DNA of 64,000 nucleotides from Ulota crispa (GCA_963920765.1 OY987250.1:6014001-6078000), one strand, 5' to 3'. Counted from the first letter of the stretch, positions 1 through 12,921 are shown. The notes: generated by a model from the letters alone, not told the origin. Translations and numbers: made by a program.

Positions 1-59
1 NNNNNNNNNNNNNNNNNNNNNNNNNNNNNNNNNNNNNNNNNNNNNNNNNNNNNNNNNNN
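1..59. other. assembly gap (N run)
   Basis: Fifty-nine unknown bases. They hide the 5' part (5' LTR, gag, protease, start of reverse transcriptase) of the retrotransposon that follows, if that part was ever there. Confidence 0.99.
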
Positions 60-1071
60 GGATGCGGAGATTTATGCACTTGACATTTACGAGGTGAGTC
101 TTTCTAGTACAAAAATTTCTTCAATTCCAGAGGAATACCGCGACTTGAGTGGAGTTTTTAGTAAGCAGGCATCAAATGAGTTGCCAAAATACGACGTGGC
201 GGACATGAGGATTGAATTCAAGCAGGGCCAGGAGCCATGAAATACTGGTCTCCGACCTATGTCACCGGCGGAAGTAGAAGAGCTTCGCAAGTATTTAGAG
301 GAAAATTTGGGGAAGGGATGGATTCGACAATCCAAATCCTCGATATCGACACCAATTGTATTTGCCAAAAAAAAAGATGGTTCCATCAGAGTTTGCGTGG
401 ATTATCGAAATTTGTATAAAGTCACAATCCGAAATCGCTACCCGTTACTCATTATTCCGGAGCTTACAGACCGGTTGGTGGGAGCAAAGATTTTCACAAA
501 GCTGGATATAAGATAGGCGTACCACCGAGTGCGGATGGCATTAGGACATGAGTTCAAAACGGCATTCAGAACACGGTATGGGTTGTTTGAGTATTTAGTG
601 ACGCCTTTTGGATTAAGCAATGCGCCTGCCCAATTTCAATCTTACATGCATGAGATCTTTGAAGATCTATTGGACATTTCCGTAGTAATATATTTGGACA
701 ACATCCTCATGTTTTCAAAAGATTTGGAAGAACATGTACGAGTCGTGCGGGAAATTCTTCAACGATTGGAGAAACATGGACTTTATGCCAAAGAATCAAA
801 GTATCAGTTTTATTATCAATCCGTTGAGTTTTTAGGAATGGTGGTGTCTGCTAAAGGGTTGGAAATGTGCCACAACAAGGTTCAAACCGTTAAGGATTGG
901 CCCACACCAAAATCCGTGAAGGAAGTGCAAGCATTCTCTGGCTTTGCCAATTTTTATCGGCGTTTTATATGTGATTATTCTAGAATTGCCGTTCCTCTTA
1001 TTATGCTGACAAAAAAGGATAAAAAATTTGAATGGACCATAGAAGTGGACCGGGCTTTCATGGAACTTTGA
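60..1071 (+). pseudogene. gypsy reverse transcriptase domain, broken
   Basis: Reading through stops, this is the palm and fingers of a Ty3/gypsy reverse transcriptase: FAKKKDGSIRVCVDYR-type fingers (about 360-408), LDIR followed by an in-frame TAG (514-516) where the family has a residue, the TPFGLSNAPAQFQ motif (601-642), and the metal-binding box at 691-702. That box reads YLDN instead of YLDD, so one catalytic aspartate is lost by a single G-to-A change. The connection domain runs to a TGA at about 1069. Inactive copy. Confidence 0.92.
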
Positions 1072-1074
1072 TCG

Positions 1075-1490
1075 AGATTTCTCCAAGTGCCAGTGTTGCT
1101 CCACTCTAATTTTGAATGACCCTTCATTGTAGAGGCGGACGCATCCGATGTGGCAACATGAGCTATTTTTTTGCAGCACGGGGATGATGGGCATCTCCAC
1201 CTTTGTGTGTTCCGTAGTTCAAAGATGTCTCCAGCAGAACAAAACTATAATATCTATGATAAGGAGCTCTTAAGCATAATTTTGACGTTTCAAGACTGGC
1301 GGGTATATTTGGAAAGATCACCGTATCAAACCCGAGTATTTTCGGACCATAAAAATTAGGAGTATTTTTTTACTACGAAACAGTTAAATCGACGCCTAGC
1401 TCGATGGTATGAATTCCTATCTGCTTTTAACTTTGAAATTCACCACCGGGCGGGATTGCTAAATGGAAGGGCAGACACTCTTTCTAGATG
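1075..1490 (+). pseudogene. gypsy RNase H domain, broken
   Basis: The frame continues from the reverse transcriptase through stops. Recognisable pieces are EADASDVAT (first catalytic Asp), the segment around 1225-1275 (SPAEQNYNIYDKELL, with the catalytic Glu), FSDHKN (about 1337-1356) and RADTLSR (about 1471-1491). Stops interrupt it at about 1119, 1160, 1357 and 1491. Most differ by one transition from the expected sense codon. Confidence 0.85.
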
Positions 1491-1589
1491 AGTGGATGTC
1501 ACCGAGAGACAAAATAAAGAGAATCGGCCCTTACTGCGATTGGCTGCGCTTGACTCTCATGAACTGGTATAGGCGGATGTACAGATTAT

Positions 1590-2870
1590 AGAATAACTTA
1601 AGACAGCGTTGCAAGAGGATGCTACACTACAACTACTATTGTCATTTTTCAAAGACAATTCCAAGCAACCTCTCCGAAATATACGCCAACGACTTCAAAA
1701 ATACACATTGGATGATGGAATCCTTTGCTTTAAGGATTTGATATATGTACCAGACGATGAGAAACTCAAGCGGCAAATTTTGCAATTTTGGCATGATGCA
1801 CTAGCCGCGGGACACCAAGGGAGAGCTAAAATTTTGGATTTGATTAGCCGAATTTTTTATTGGCCCATATTACGCCGCTATGTTCACCGGTACGTTGAGG
1901 GATGTGACTTGTGTCAACGGTCGAAATCAACTCACCATCCTAGATATGGATTAATGCAACCCATTCCGGCTGGTCATGCACCGTGGAAAAGAATTTTTAC
2001 CGATTTTATAGTAAAATTATCAAATAGCAGTGGATATGACTCTATCATGGTGGTGGTCGATAAAAACACAATACTAGGCCACTTTATTCTTACAAAGGAA
2101 ACGGTTACCTCCAACAAGACCGCTTCATTATATCTATATAATATTTAGAAGCTTCATGACATACTGGAGGAGGTAATTTTAGATCGTGAGCCAGTTTTTG
2201 TCTCTAAGTTCATGAGAAGACTTTGCGAACTCCTTAAAATTTGGCCATCTCCAACCACGGCTTTTCATCCCCATGCGGACGGGCAAACCGAAAGGATAAA
2301 TCAAGTGCTTGAGCAATTTCTTTGAACTTTCACTACAACCCGGCAAGATTATTGGGCCAATCTCCTTCCAATAGCGGAATTTGCATATAACAACACATGT
2401 CATTCTGTAACATGGTTCTCTCCTTTCTATGCCACTTATGGTTATCATCCGGCATTTTCGGTTTCTACACCAACCACATCTACAGTGCCTGTGGCGGAAG
2501 ACCGAGTGTAACACCTACAACAAATCCACAAAAAACTTAAGGTTATGATAAAAATTGCAGGGGAGGACGCCAAATGCAACTATGATCGCGTGGTACAATT
2601 ACAACCAACATTTCAAATAGGCGACAAGGTTTTTTTTCGGCACAATAATATAACAATAATGGAGCCGTCTCGGAAACTGGCTCCAAAGTTTTTGGGACCA
2701 TTTACAGTAATTGTTAAACTCTTTGATGTTGTTTATCGCTTACAATTATCAAAAACATTGCAGATTCATGATGTGTTCCATGTTTCCTTGCTTGAAAGAT
2801 ATTGTCATGATTCCATACCGGGACGACGCCAATTATCACCCCCACCAATGACCACTTCTGATGGAGATGT
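1590..2870 (+). pseudogene. gypsy integrase, broken
   Basis: The N-terminal HHCC zinc finger is seen as WHDALAAGHQGRAK and CDLCQRSK (about 1786-1927). The DDE core follows: Asp in FTDFIV (about 1996-2013), the second in LDREPVF (about 2179), and Glu in the HADGQTERINQ stretch (about 2272-2305). The C-terminal GPY-like part (KLAPKFLGPFTVI, about 2674-2712) leads to a DVFHVSLL motif (about 2770-2793). In-frame stops at 2146, about 2323, 2508 and 2875 make it non-functional. Confidence 0.9.
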
Positions 2871-2877
2871 TGAATAG

Positions 2878-3063
2878 AAAGTCCACGAAGTTCTTAATTC
2901 ACGGATTTTTGGCCAGGGAAGAAGATTGCAATATCTAGTCTCTTGGGAGGGCTACGGACCAGAAGAGAATTCTTGGGAGCCGGCGGTGAATTTAGAGAAT
3001 GCACCACTAGCGGTGGCAAAGTTTCATAAGAAGCACTCTGGGGCACCGGCATCGAATCGTAAG
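2878..3063 (+). pseudogene. chromodomain at the end of the gypsy pol
   Basis: After a TAG at 2875-2877 the frame reads a chromodomain: a LQYLVSWEGYGPEENSWEP core (about 2929-2985) with the aromatic cage residues (Tyr, two Trp) kept, then a terminal helix ending near AKFHKKH. This places the element among chromoviruses. The domain is intact as sequence but cut off from pol by the stop. Confidence 0.88.
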
Positions 3064-3396
3064 AAAACTCTACCTAAGAAGGGGGATAATGTTACGAATT
3101 AGTTTGTAATGACGGTTACGTTGGTTAGAAGTTGGTTACCCTTCCTCTTTTCTTCTTAAACCAAGTGAGGAGGTTTGTTCTTCACTTGACATTTTGCTTA
3201 ATACAATGGAACATTTTTAATATCACCTTTTCGTCACTTAGTGTTTGTTTCTACATTAGGTTATGATCTCAAAATATGAAAGGAATGTCGACTCTTGATC
3301 TTGTATCATAACAATAATGTTCCATATAATATATGACATCAAAATTCTTGAATTATAACCCATCTTTCTTTCCTTTCTAACATCTTATTATTTGAG

Positions 3397-3805
3397 GGAA
3401 ATTACAAATAGGGGCATGAAAATGAAAATATAACAAATAGGGGCATAGTTTCAAAATAATTACAAATAAGGGCACAATTTCTACACAATTTGTAAAATTT
3501 TATAATTTTTTTTGGTTTGGACACTAGTTGATTTAGAGGCATCATAGTAAATGTTAGCTAACTTCCAAATAACTTAGAGACCTTTCCAAAAATTGCCATC
3601 TCCTTTACTAAAATTTCTTTATCTAAGTTTTTTGAAAATTAGCTAACATTTAATGTGATGTGTCTAAATCAACCAATGTTCAAACCAAAAAAAATTACAA
3701 AATTTTACAAATTATGTTGAAATTGTGCCTTTATTTGTAATGATTTTGAGACTATGCCCCTTTTTGTAATATTTTCATTTTCATGCCCGTATTTGTAACT
3801 TTTCA
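3397..3805. mobile_element. MULE-like hairpin MITE, 11-bp target duplication
   Basis: Two inverted arms of roughly 200 bp face each other. The outer sequence TACAAATAGGGGCATGAAAA is mirrored near 3782-3800. The flanks carry an exact 11-bp duplication, TATTATTTGAG (3386-3396 and 3806-3816). Long terminal inverted repeats with a 9-11 bp duplication point to a non-autonomous Mutator-like element. The transcript would fold into a long hairpin, which suggests a small-RNA source (inference). Confidence 0.85.
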
Positions 3806-3816
3806 TATTATTTGAG

Positions 3817-5400
3817 TTCCTTAAAATTACGTCTAGTTCTTGTGATACAGTATATGAAAATATAACAATGAAAGTTAATCTTGTGTTTTTTTCCTTGAGT
3901 TTGTTAAAAACAAAAATAAACATAATGTTTATCCAAGTAATTCAAAGGAACTCTGACACACAATTCTCTCTAATGACATTGCCTTGAAGGGACAAACATG
4001 TTCATAAGTTATATTTAGCCCTCTCATGTGAACTTGTTCCACAACCTGACAGATTCCAAATATATTCATGAAACGAGCAGTCTGACATTGTGTCATTAGT
4101 GAGGTTAAGTGTGCTTGTCTACCTCTTTAAAATCTTCATTTTTGAGACATGTCCAGAATCCAGGCCTTTCATAAGAAAGGTTAATAGTATTCCTCGAGAT
4201 AAGTACATTGAAGTGGAAACGATTTTGCTCCAAATCGAGTAATTAGCAAGAAAATCGCAGGATTCAAGACTTCTATTCGGAAATCTACGAAGATCAGATA
4301 AGGAGATGAAGATCTTCTGACATGATCATTTTGACATGATTTGAGATTTGGGAGGAGAAGTTGCTTTGTGGTTCGGCGCGACGCAGATTGCTTTACGGCG
4401 AAGCTTTTAGTGCGACCTCCGCCGCTTCCCGCTGCAATTGCTCCGTGATGCGTGTGCGCATTGCGTTGATTGATTGCTGGCTGGGAAGAGGATCTCGCGA
4501 GCTTCGTTTCGGTGTTTGTATTGGCACCAGCGGTGGCTTGCATGACAGAGATTCGGGGTTTTGCGTGAACGGTACGAGTATCCTTGCGTTCTATAACTTA
4601 GTTTCTAGCCTGTTCCATTTTTGCGATTGTATGCTTGGTAAGATTAGCCCGTGCGTTAGTGAACGGAGAATAGTTATGAATTTCATTGGCTTTGGCTCTG
4701 TTCTGGAAGGGCCCGAAGAGCAGGTGTTTGGTTAGGGATTTTGGTGATTCTTGTTTGAGGTCCGGTTATGTCAAGAATTCTCACTTATTTAATTTAGGGA
4801 TGCAATGAGGATCATTTCTAGCAACGTAGAGGAGGTGATTGACTTTTAATCTGAAGAAATTGGATTTATGAAATTTAGTATGATCACAGTGACGCTTCGA
4901 TGACTCTGGTGGTATCGTGAACTCTATTGTTTTCTACTACTTTTAACCTTGTCCACTATCGGTGTATATACATTTTGCGAAGCAGAGGAAATCCTTAAAA
5001 TTTGCAGCACTGGTAAAGTGCATGAATGGATCATGCATTAACATATTGTTATGGTCGTGGAAGAGTCTTCTGTAATTTTACTTCGGGATAACTGCTTGGC
5101 GTCTTGACACCTTCTTCTTGTGTGTATAGTGCCGGTTCGTTTCGCTGAGATTCCGATTGAGTCTGTGGCGTTAGGAACGTGGCGATGTTAATTCTTGAAG
5201 TTGAAGGCTCCAAGCAGGAAGGTGGCACTAATGCGTCGCATTTCTTCAGCATCAATCTGTTTTTTCGCGAGAGGCTGTGAAGGGCCTCCTTGCAGCTGGA
5301 GCGGGGTGTAGTTTCTAATTTTTTTCCCTCAAAGCATCGAAACATTTCATCAAGCTTACACGTCGCATCATGAAGTTGTTGCCTATGGCAGAGTAGTTGG
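3817..5400. other. gene-poor stretch upstream of the SUMO protease
   Basis: No supported protein gene. Composition rises to GC-rich at about 4360-4570 and falls again. That island ends in a good 5' splice site (GTACGAGT at about 4573), so it may be a non-coding first exon of the downstream protease with a 5'-UTR intron up to about 5.4 kb. Open frames here on either strand show no family signature. Confidence 0.4.
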
Positions 5401-8400
5401 ATGTTCAGGACGATGGTCGTGACGAAGTTTACAAAGCGAAAGAGGAAACAGTCAGACTGGCCCGTCGATGATCGTGTTCTTGATCTCACCGAAGATGAAG
5501 GCGAGTCTAAGTCCGTTTCCATGTCCGTGTATGAATTTTGTGAAGAAGGAGAAGAGATTTCTCCGAAGCAGGTATCATCGTCTTGTGATCGAGAGTTTCT
5601 GTCGGACTACGAGGACGAGAAAAAATTATTGTCGTTCAGTTCGGCGAAAGGCTCCCCCCTTGTCAAGTATACACGTAAATCTCGTAAGTGCTCAATATCG
5701 TTTCCTTGAAGGTCTTTATTTCTTGTGCATTTTTTCTTGTGAGATTCAGTCTGAGTTACAACTTGAGAAGTTGAAGCTGGTAGTCACGTGGCAATTTTTT
5801 TTGCACCATCTACAGAACATGACTTTTACATCATGTGCTTATTTTTGGGTATTTCTAATGCTTGCAGTATATGAGTTGATTGTATTCTAGTCCTTGCCTA
5901 ACCTGCTGCGGTTTGTGGTATACGTTGCGGTGACCTATTTGTGTGCACCTATATGATGGAGTTTGACCCTCCGTGGAACAGTCTGTTTGTCTGTTATTTC
6001 ATGTGCATCCCATGTATAACATCTGTTTTCGAAATCTCATGTTTGTACAGGTGTGCATGAGCAGACCTCGAAAAATTCTGAGTTTGAGAATGCACTGAAG
6101 GTGAGTACGTTCTATAATTTATACGATGAGGGACACTTTTAACAGACAGCTGCTTCTTAAGTGCGAGGTTCTTGTATTACACAATAGTTTATATAATCTG
6201 AATTATATAAAAATTTCAGGAATTTTTGAATATTTTTTCGAGATGAGTTCTGCTAGACTGCTTGGGTTGTGTTGTCCAGGTAGCACAATCTCAAAGTCCA
6301 TTGTGGTTTTACTCTATGCACCTTATAACTATGAGATTGGAGGCAAACAGCGATTATATGTCGATTTATAACGGTCCATGACATTGTGTAAATTCAAGAA
6401 TATTCAATGTCGTGTGTGGAAGACTTTTGTTTTTGGTTACTTAAGCGGGCTTTGTATGGCTAAATTCATTATTTGTTTGACAATGTTGTCTACAGAGGGT
6501 TCCTTCTCAAATTGTTCTCCCCGTTCATAGCATCCAGCCAGCTATCCAGATCGAATGCTTATATCTCAAATTTTCAGGGGAGGCAGTTGAAGTTCGAGGA
6601 GGTGACAACGAGAAAGACCTTGTTCATGAATGGCCTCTTGAAAATATCGTTGGAATTGGCGTTCATTATTGCACTGAATTGGAAGAGGTGAGGACGAGGC
6701 TTGACTTGGCCTAGCAATGTGAAAAAGTGTTTTTTCCTATTGTGTTTATTGGACCGAGAATGACGTGGTGTGTGAATGATCCAAACTAGGATTGTTTACA
6801 TGGAACTTCTGAGCACATGCATTTGAAACTTTCAATAGCCCCTGTAAGGTTATGTTTTTTAAGTTGCTCAAAATATATAAGTTGTTTTCGGAGTGCAACT
6901 TTTGAAGGCTGGATGGCTGGATGGCGGTCTGCAGCGCGATTCTGTAATGCCTTCTTTATCCTTCTTTTATTGAATGGCTGATCTAAGAGTTCATTGTTTT
7001 AATGTCTTGACTGCAGGATACAAGAGCATTTGTTACTGTAAGACTATCAGCTCCCTTGTTATCTTTGTCAGAATCCAGCAAGAAAAGTGGTGAGTCTATT
7101 GGTAGACCTCTGACTGGAACGCGTAAAATTGACCTCTCACTACTTGACATTTTGTAGGTTTCCTGCCTTCTTTTGCTTCTGGTGTCTGGTGTCTGAGATT
7201 GTTTGTTTTTGACAGCAAAGGAATGCTCATGTTTAGTTGAATTTTTTTTTGTTATATTTGTGACTGTTAGTTGTGGAGAAGAATTTCTTTTTTACCTGGA
7301 AACATTGGGACAACCACACCTGAAACCTCGTCGATGTCTGCCACTACGCAGAAGAATATGTGCTGGAGCTTTTAAAACTCAAGGATAGCATGGCTGATAT
7401 ATCAAAACTTTCACCAATTTACGGCTCCATCATCGAGGAACTGAAAAAGTATGCTGTCATCATCTATTTCGACCTCATGACTTCTCGTCTCATAACCCCA
7501 TACACTCAATATCCAATATACACTGCAAACCCTATGTGCGTTATGGCGTGAACTTCAAGGACAGCCATCGATAGTGTTATAGTTTATTAACAAGTCTCTA
7601 ACCTCTATTTTCACATTGGTTTAACAAGTTTCACGTAATCCTATTACAATTCCTGTCTTATTTCTAGGAGCAATGGTTATCTATTTAAATATTTTATGAG
7701 GTATAATGGACAGTGTTATCTGGTAACTGCACTTATGTGTCAAGTATGAACAGCTCTGTTGTGGAGAGATCGCTTCAGATCTAAGTACGTGCAGTTGGCA
7801 GATGCATGCTGATCTCCATTGCCACGAAGTTGGTCGGTCTTAGTACAATTTTTTTTTTTCCGACTTACAATCTCACTTCTGTTTCTTGCAGGGAAGATGT
7901 GGAGAGAACTGCCCGGACTATCAAAATGCCAAAGCCTTTGCCATCTACTTCATTGTTCACATCAAGTTCAGAAGAGTAAGATGCATTTCTTCAGATCCTT
8001 GCATAGTGAATCTTGTGACTGGCATCTGTTAGTTTTAGGATTTCGAGGAGCAATTTTTTCGAATATTTGGTAAGAAGATTGTAGGTTCATGCAACCCTGT
8101 TTTTGGGATAAGTCTTAAACACCAAAACTAGTGTACTTCCGGATGCATATTCATGGTAATTTCGACAAAATTCTTCATTCTCAATGAAAATTCTTCCTTT
8201 CTGACTTGCAATCTTGTTTCTGTTCATGCAGGGCAGATGTGGAGAAAACTGCCCAGATCCTTGAAATGCCAAATTCCAAGGCGTGCACCTCATTGTCCAC
8301 TTCAAGTTCAGAAGAGTAAGATGCATAGCTTTAGATGTTATTGTTTGGACATCAATCTGGTAATCGACATCCGTTTGTCCTGGGGGTTCTTAGTAGCATA

Positions 8401-11400
8401 TTTATCTATTATTTGAATCGATGAACTACGGGATGTTGTTTATGCCGTCTAGAATGTCTCGTAGTTCATCATTCACATGTATATTTAAACACATATGGTG
8501 ATCACCACATTTGTATAGACATTTGTGAATTTTAGATGATATACGTGAATTGGTGAACAACGGGGTATTGTTTCGGTGATCACAAAAGAAGAGAAAAGGA
8601 GCCCTTTAGATTATTATCGTCCAAAATACAATCTATTCAACAGAAAGAAAGAATAACCTTGACTAGTTGAATGGACCAGGCTTGGTAAGGCAATTGCTGC
8701 TTTCAATACCTTGGTTTATCCTCAAGATGACCCAGATGCTGTCACTATCACGCAAAAGGACCTCAAGATCCTCAAGCCATTTGAGTTTCTTAATGATACT
8801 ATCATTGACTTCTATATCAAGTGAGTATTGTATTATGATCTCAAAAGTACTCCAATAGCTTTCATGATTTATAGGGACGTTTAGTGCTGCATTTTTCCCC
8901 TCTGAGTTCATCAGATCTGGTTGCTACGTCTCAAAAGAAGTATCCTTAGTGTTGATGTGACTTTTCCTTCTTTTTTGACGCACGTTCCCATTTCATGTGT
9001 TGCATGAGGTCATGATTTACAATGGTATATACATCAATGATCAAGATTCTGTTTTAGCTATTCATTAATGTATGTATCAGTTTGAATTCTGAAATACGTA
9101 ATTTTGCTCTATGGAAGTGAACCTAGCTGATCTGGTTTTAGCAACGTAGGAAGTTTAGTTTGGAGGCAGTGATTTTACAGACGACACGTTTGGTTGCATA
9201 GTGCTTGATGGGTTTAGAATAGTATTGAAGTTGTCAATTCATGGTGTTTTTTGTACAGGTATCTGCAACAAACAATCGTTTCACCAGAGAAGTTAAAGAC
9301 TCTTCATTTTTTCAACAGTTTCTTTTTCAGCAAGCTTGCGGAAGCTGAGACACATGGTTTAACTGCCTTTGAGAGAGTGAAGAAGTGGACAAGGAAAGTG
9401 AATGTGTTTGAGAAGGCTTTCGTTTTTATACCCGTTAATCAAAGGTGTGACTTCGCTCCCCGAGACTGGATTTTGGGAATTATTTTCTGTCATTAGTTTG
9501 CTCGTCTTAGAGATGTGTTTGTCTTTTGGTACTTCCTGTATTCGTAATGGCACTAGAATTTGTCAGTATATATTCAACTAGAATCCGCCATTGATGCTCA
9601 ATATTTTAAACGGGAGACATCTAGTTTATAGGAGTCTCTGATTTTTTTAGGATCAGAGGTGTAGAGCTCTAATAGTGCTAGCTATCGGTGAAAATAGTTG
9701 CCTTCTATCTCTTCAATTCATATCAAGCTTGCGATCTCTTGTTTGTACTATGTTCAAAACGATTTTTGATGACACTTTTGAAAGCTATTTATTTGCTGAT
9801 TTATCCGAGACCTTGCAGTTTGCATTGGAGCCTGGTTATCATCTGCCATCCTGGACACATGTGGGATGCTTCAAGTACGAATTTGTCGATCATCTTTCAA
9901 TTTACAAGAATTTTGCAACTCTGGAAACTTTATGTTATTTAGGGCTTCATTGTTTTCTCCTCTGCTGCTCTCATGATGTGTTGATGGGAAACAGGGAGAT
10001 GTTGATTTCTAGATTATGCTGAACGAGTTGATGTCGTTGCAGCAATAAACGGGTCGTGTGATGGGGATGCTTGCATTTTGCACCTCGACTCTATGGAAGG
10101 CTGCCATAGAGGAGTGGACGGACATATCAAAAAGTGGGTCACCTTCCTTTTCCCATGTTCACAAGTGAGGGTTCATTGTTTATTTTCGTTGTACTGTACA
10201 TTATTTGTGTATGTCGATAAGTGTTAGGCCTTGCTGTGTCTCGGCGATTGTTTTGAACTGAGTGGCAGCAATTTTCGATAATCGTTCAAGTAATAATTGA
10301 ATCCAAAAAACACTTGGAATGTTCAAATAGGATTAATCTGCAAGGATAAAGTTTGGGCTTATGAACACTTTTGTACTTAGTTTGGCGTACAAACATAGAC
10401 TTCTGCTCAACATTTGTGCAGAAATTCCAATAAGAAATTTTTGAGCTTGTACTTGTCGAACCGACATGCCAAGTTGCCCTTACAATTGCCGATCCACAGC
10501 TAAAAATCACAGTAGGTATATTCATGGATTGAATTGTCTACGTACAAGAGGATTCTATATGTTTCAAGCAAAATGCAGGCGTGAGATGGTTAATTTGAAT
10601 CCTTGTTTGTTCCGGATTTGCAGCTATCTTTTACAGGAATGGCTTGAACGCAATAAAGATCCTGTCGACAGGGCACATGCTGAAAGATTTTTCTCAGAAA
10701 TGCCCTTCAGGTATTCAAAGGTATGACAATTGGTATAATGGTTGCTGTCAATTTATGGACTCTTAATCCCTAAGGGTTGGTGGAAAACCAAATTCATTGT
10801 CAATATGCTTCTATGATCAAGACGGGTGCATCAAATCACTTTTTAAGAAGTAAAAATTTCTGTCCTGACACTACGCATTTGTCAAGTTTGCCTTGGCCAT
10901 GATGTCTTGTAAGACGTGCTGTACAAATGCAAGACGAGTCCCTCACGTTGAACAACTCAACATGTTCGATCCTTTCAGACTCTTTGGAGTCAGGTACTAA
11001 CCTACTGCATACTGATGATGATTCTCAACTGCTTATAACTAGGTTGATCCCTGTTATGTAGGTTCCTCAACAAGACAACAGCTGTGACTGTGGTCTCTTT
11101 CTGCTGCATTATGTGGAGCTCTTTCTGAAAACAGCACCTTCAACATATCGTATGAAAAGACAGAGCAGTCCACCAACACAATTTGTAAGTTTGTATATTG
11201 CTAATTAGTTTGTATGGCACAATATTAGTTCTTTTGAGACTCGTACGTTATTGCGTGATTTCGTCATGCCTTCTTCACTTTCTGCGTTTGACGCGATATA
11301 GGTTACTTCTCGAATGTCCTGAATGATTTTGGTTGTACTGTGATGCTTTTTCTTTACAGCTTCGAAGGAACTGGTTCAAACCATCAGAAGCTTCTGCGAA

Positions 11401-12921
11401 ACGCCTTGTGATTCAGAAACTAATTCTTGAACTTTCACAAGGAAGAACCTCGGAAATCTGTCGTGACTATTCGGAAACCGAGGACGATGCACGTAATGGA
11501 GAATTTCCAGCAGAAGAAGAAATAACGATGTCATCGTCAATGGCCTTGCGTGATGATAAGAAAATTAAGTCATCATTAATAACAGCATTGGATGGGGTTC
11601 ACAGTGACTCACAACATCCCCTGAAGGAGCCATTGACTGAAAATAGTTCCCCCTCACGATCAAAGAAAGTGGAATGGAACGGTGACATTGGTAGAACAGT
11701 AAGCTCTGATAGGCAAGAAAAACATGGCAAGGTGGAACATTCTGGTGTCAGCATAGAGGATAGAGAATTTGACGATAGATGCAGAGGCCTGCATCATATT
11801 TTAAGTGACCACTCGAGAGTGGGCTATGAGTCTGGAACAGATCAATCTACTGCGCATAGTTTGGTAGTGGATGACGGCTTAAAGTCGAGACCTGCGACTC
11901 TTACTCTACATGACGACGAGATTTGGAATCATGAGAGGTCCTCGGTTCCAATTTTACAGCTTCAGGTAATCAGTTTTTTGTTGTTGTATTTTCTGTTAGG
12001 TTGATCCCCGACCTATGTTTTCATCATATCCCTATATTTCTTGTTCTGTGTTGATTTGAATTCCTGCTGCGTTTCTTTGTGATTCTATTTCTGCTAGTTG
12101 CAGTCCTTAATGGTGTTGACCTTCTTTGATGGTTTGGCTGCATTGTTTTGCTGATGATGGTGTATTTTCTCCAGGTCGAGCCTTTACAGGTCCCTAGTGT
12201 TCATGACGAACAAGTACCGCTGTACTGTCAGCAATCTGCGGTAGTGGACTTGGGAACGCAGGATGGTTCAGAAATAAATGATGACCCGTCATGTTCTGTA
12301 TCGATTAAAGCTGCTAGGGAATCCGAGAAACCTTTGGAATTTGATAGCATACCTGGAGATGATGACGAAATGTTTGAGCGCAGCTACTATAATACATTGC
12401 CAAGACTGGCTACTTCAACTTTGCAATTTGTGAAACATGTACCTTCTAAACTAGTTCGATCTCCAGAGGCAGTGGGTTCACCGCCAGGTGATGTCCTCAA
12501 GGAAGATGGGTGTATTGATGAAAGTGGAAGAAGGCCAGTGAGATTTAGGAGCACGACATCTCCCATTGGCAGGTGTTCTGAATTCAGTATGCAGGGTGCA
12601 CTTAATTGTCGACAAAGGAAGCATACGGAGGATAGAGTTCTAACACAGAAGGATAGTAATCAGCCGTATGGGTCCACTTTGTGCAGAGAAGAGTTTCAAG
12701 AGGTTCAGAACATATCATCTGATGATTCTTCAGATTCTTCAAAAAGACGTGAGTTCAAGAAGAAGACACGTGAGCCGAACAGGAAGCGAACATCAACAGA
12801 GACTTTGAAAAGGGTTACAAGAAGTGGAAGCTCTCGGGAGTTGACACTCAGTGCTGAAAAACAATCTAAGAAAAATGCCCTAGAAGACCTTGTCCGCCTG
12901 AAGTATGGAAGAAGGAGATGA
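5401..12921 (+). CDS. ULP2/SENP6-7-type SUMO protease (15 exons, intact)
   Basis: Cysteine protease (C48) predicted to cut SUMO from nuclear proteins. Exons: 5401-5683, 6051-6100, 6496-6687, 7017-7089, 7352-7448, 7892-7975, 8232-8315, 8680-8820, 9259-9444, 9819-9874, 10043-10133, 10624-10720, 11062-11184, 11360-11965, 12175-12921. All junctions are GT-AG and keep frame, giving 969 aa. A second Met lies four codons in (5413). The N-terminus is basic, then acidic; residues about 112-175 resemble the PH-like region of plant ULP2 proteins. The protease domain spans about 290-520: FLNDTIIDFYIK, HFFNSFFFSKL, LHWSLVII with His399, ILHLDS with Asp431, PQQDNSCDCG with Gln482 and Cys488. The C-terminal 450 residues are Ser/charged-rich and look disordered. 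Length and order match the Arabidopsis SPF1/SPF2 class. The least certain splice site is the 3' site at 7351, which has a weak pyrimidine tract. Confidence 0.93.
7862..8335 (+). repeat. tandem duplication of an 84-bp exon inside the SUMO protease gene
   Basis: Exons 6 (7892-7975) and 7 (8232-8315) are the same length and closely similar: both encode a (E/A)DVE(R/K)TA segment and end in SSSEE before GTAAGATGCAT. The similarity extends into the upstream intron (GACTTNCAATCT, then a pyrimidine tract) and some bases downstream, so the duplicated units are about 7862-7995 and 8202-8335. Both exons have the same start and end phase, so either, both or neither can be spliced in without a frameshift. 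Confidence 0.85.

Larger units (their letters stand above)
60..3090 (+). mobile_element. Ty3/gypsy chromovirus LTR retrotransposon, 5'-truncated and decayed
   Basis: The order reverse transcriptase, RNase H, zinc-binding integrase, integrase core, GPY-like C-terminal part and chromodomain is that of a plant chromovirus. The chain is broken by at least ten in-frame stops and cannot make a polyprotein. A purine tract (about 3076-3089) precedes TGTTACGAATTAG, the likely start of the 3' LTR at about 3090; I could not place the LTR end. The 5' portion falls in or beyond the assembly gap. Chromodomains of this clade bind modified histones and steer integration to heterochromatin (family knowledge). 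Confidence 0.93.

Noticed and set aside
60..3090. Endogenous pararetrovirus
   Set aside because: RT-RNase H-integrase-chromodomain order and a purine tract followed by an LTR start are those of a Ty3/gypsy chromovirus; caulimovirids lack integrase.
5049..5522. Minus-strand 157-codon frame with Ser/Arg-rich N-terminus
   Set aside because: Overlaps exon 1 of the intact protease on the other strand; no domain.
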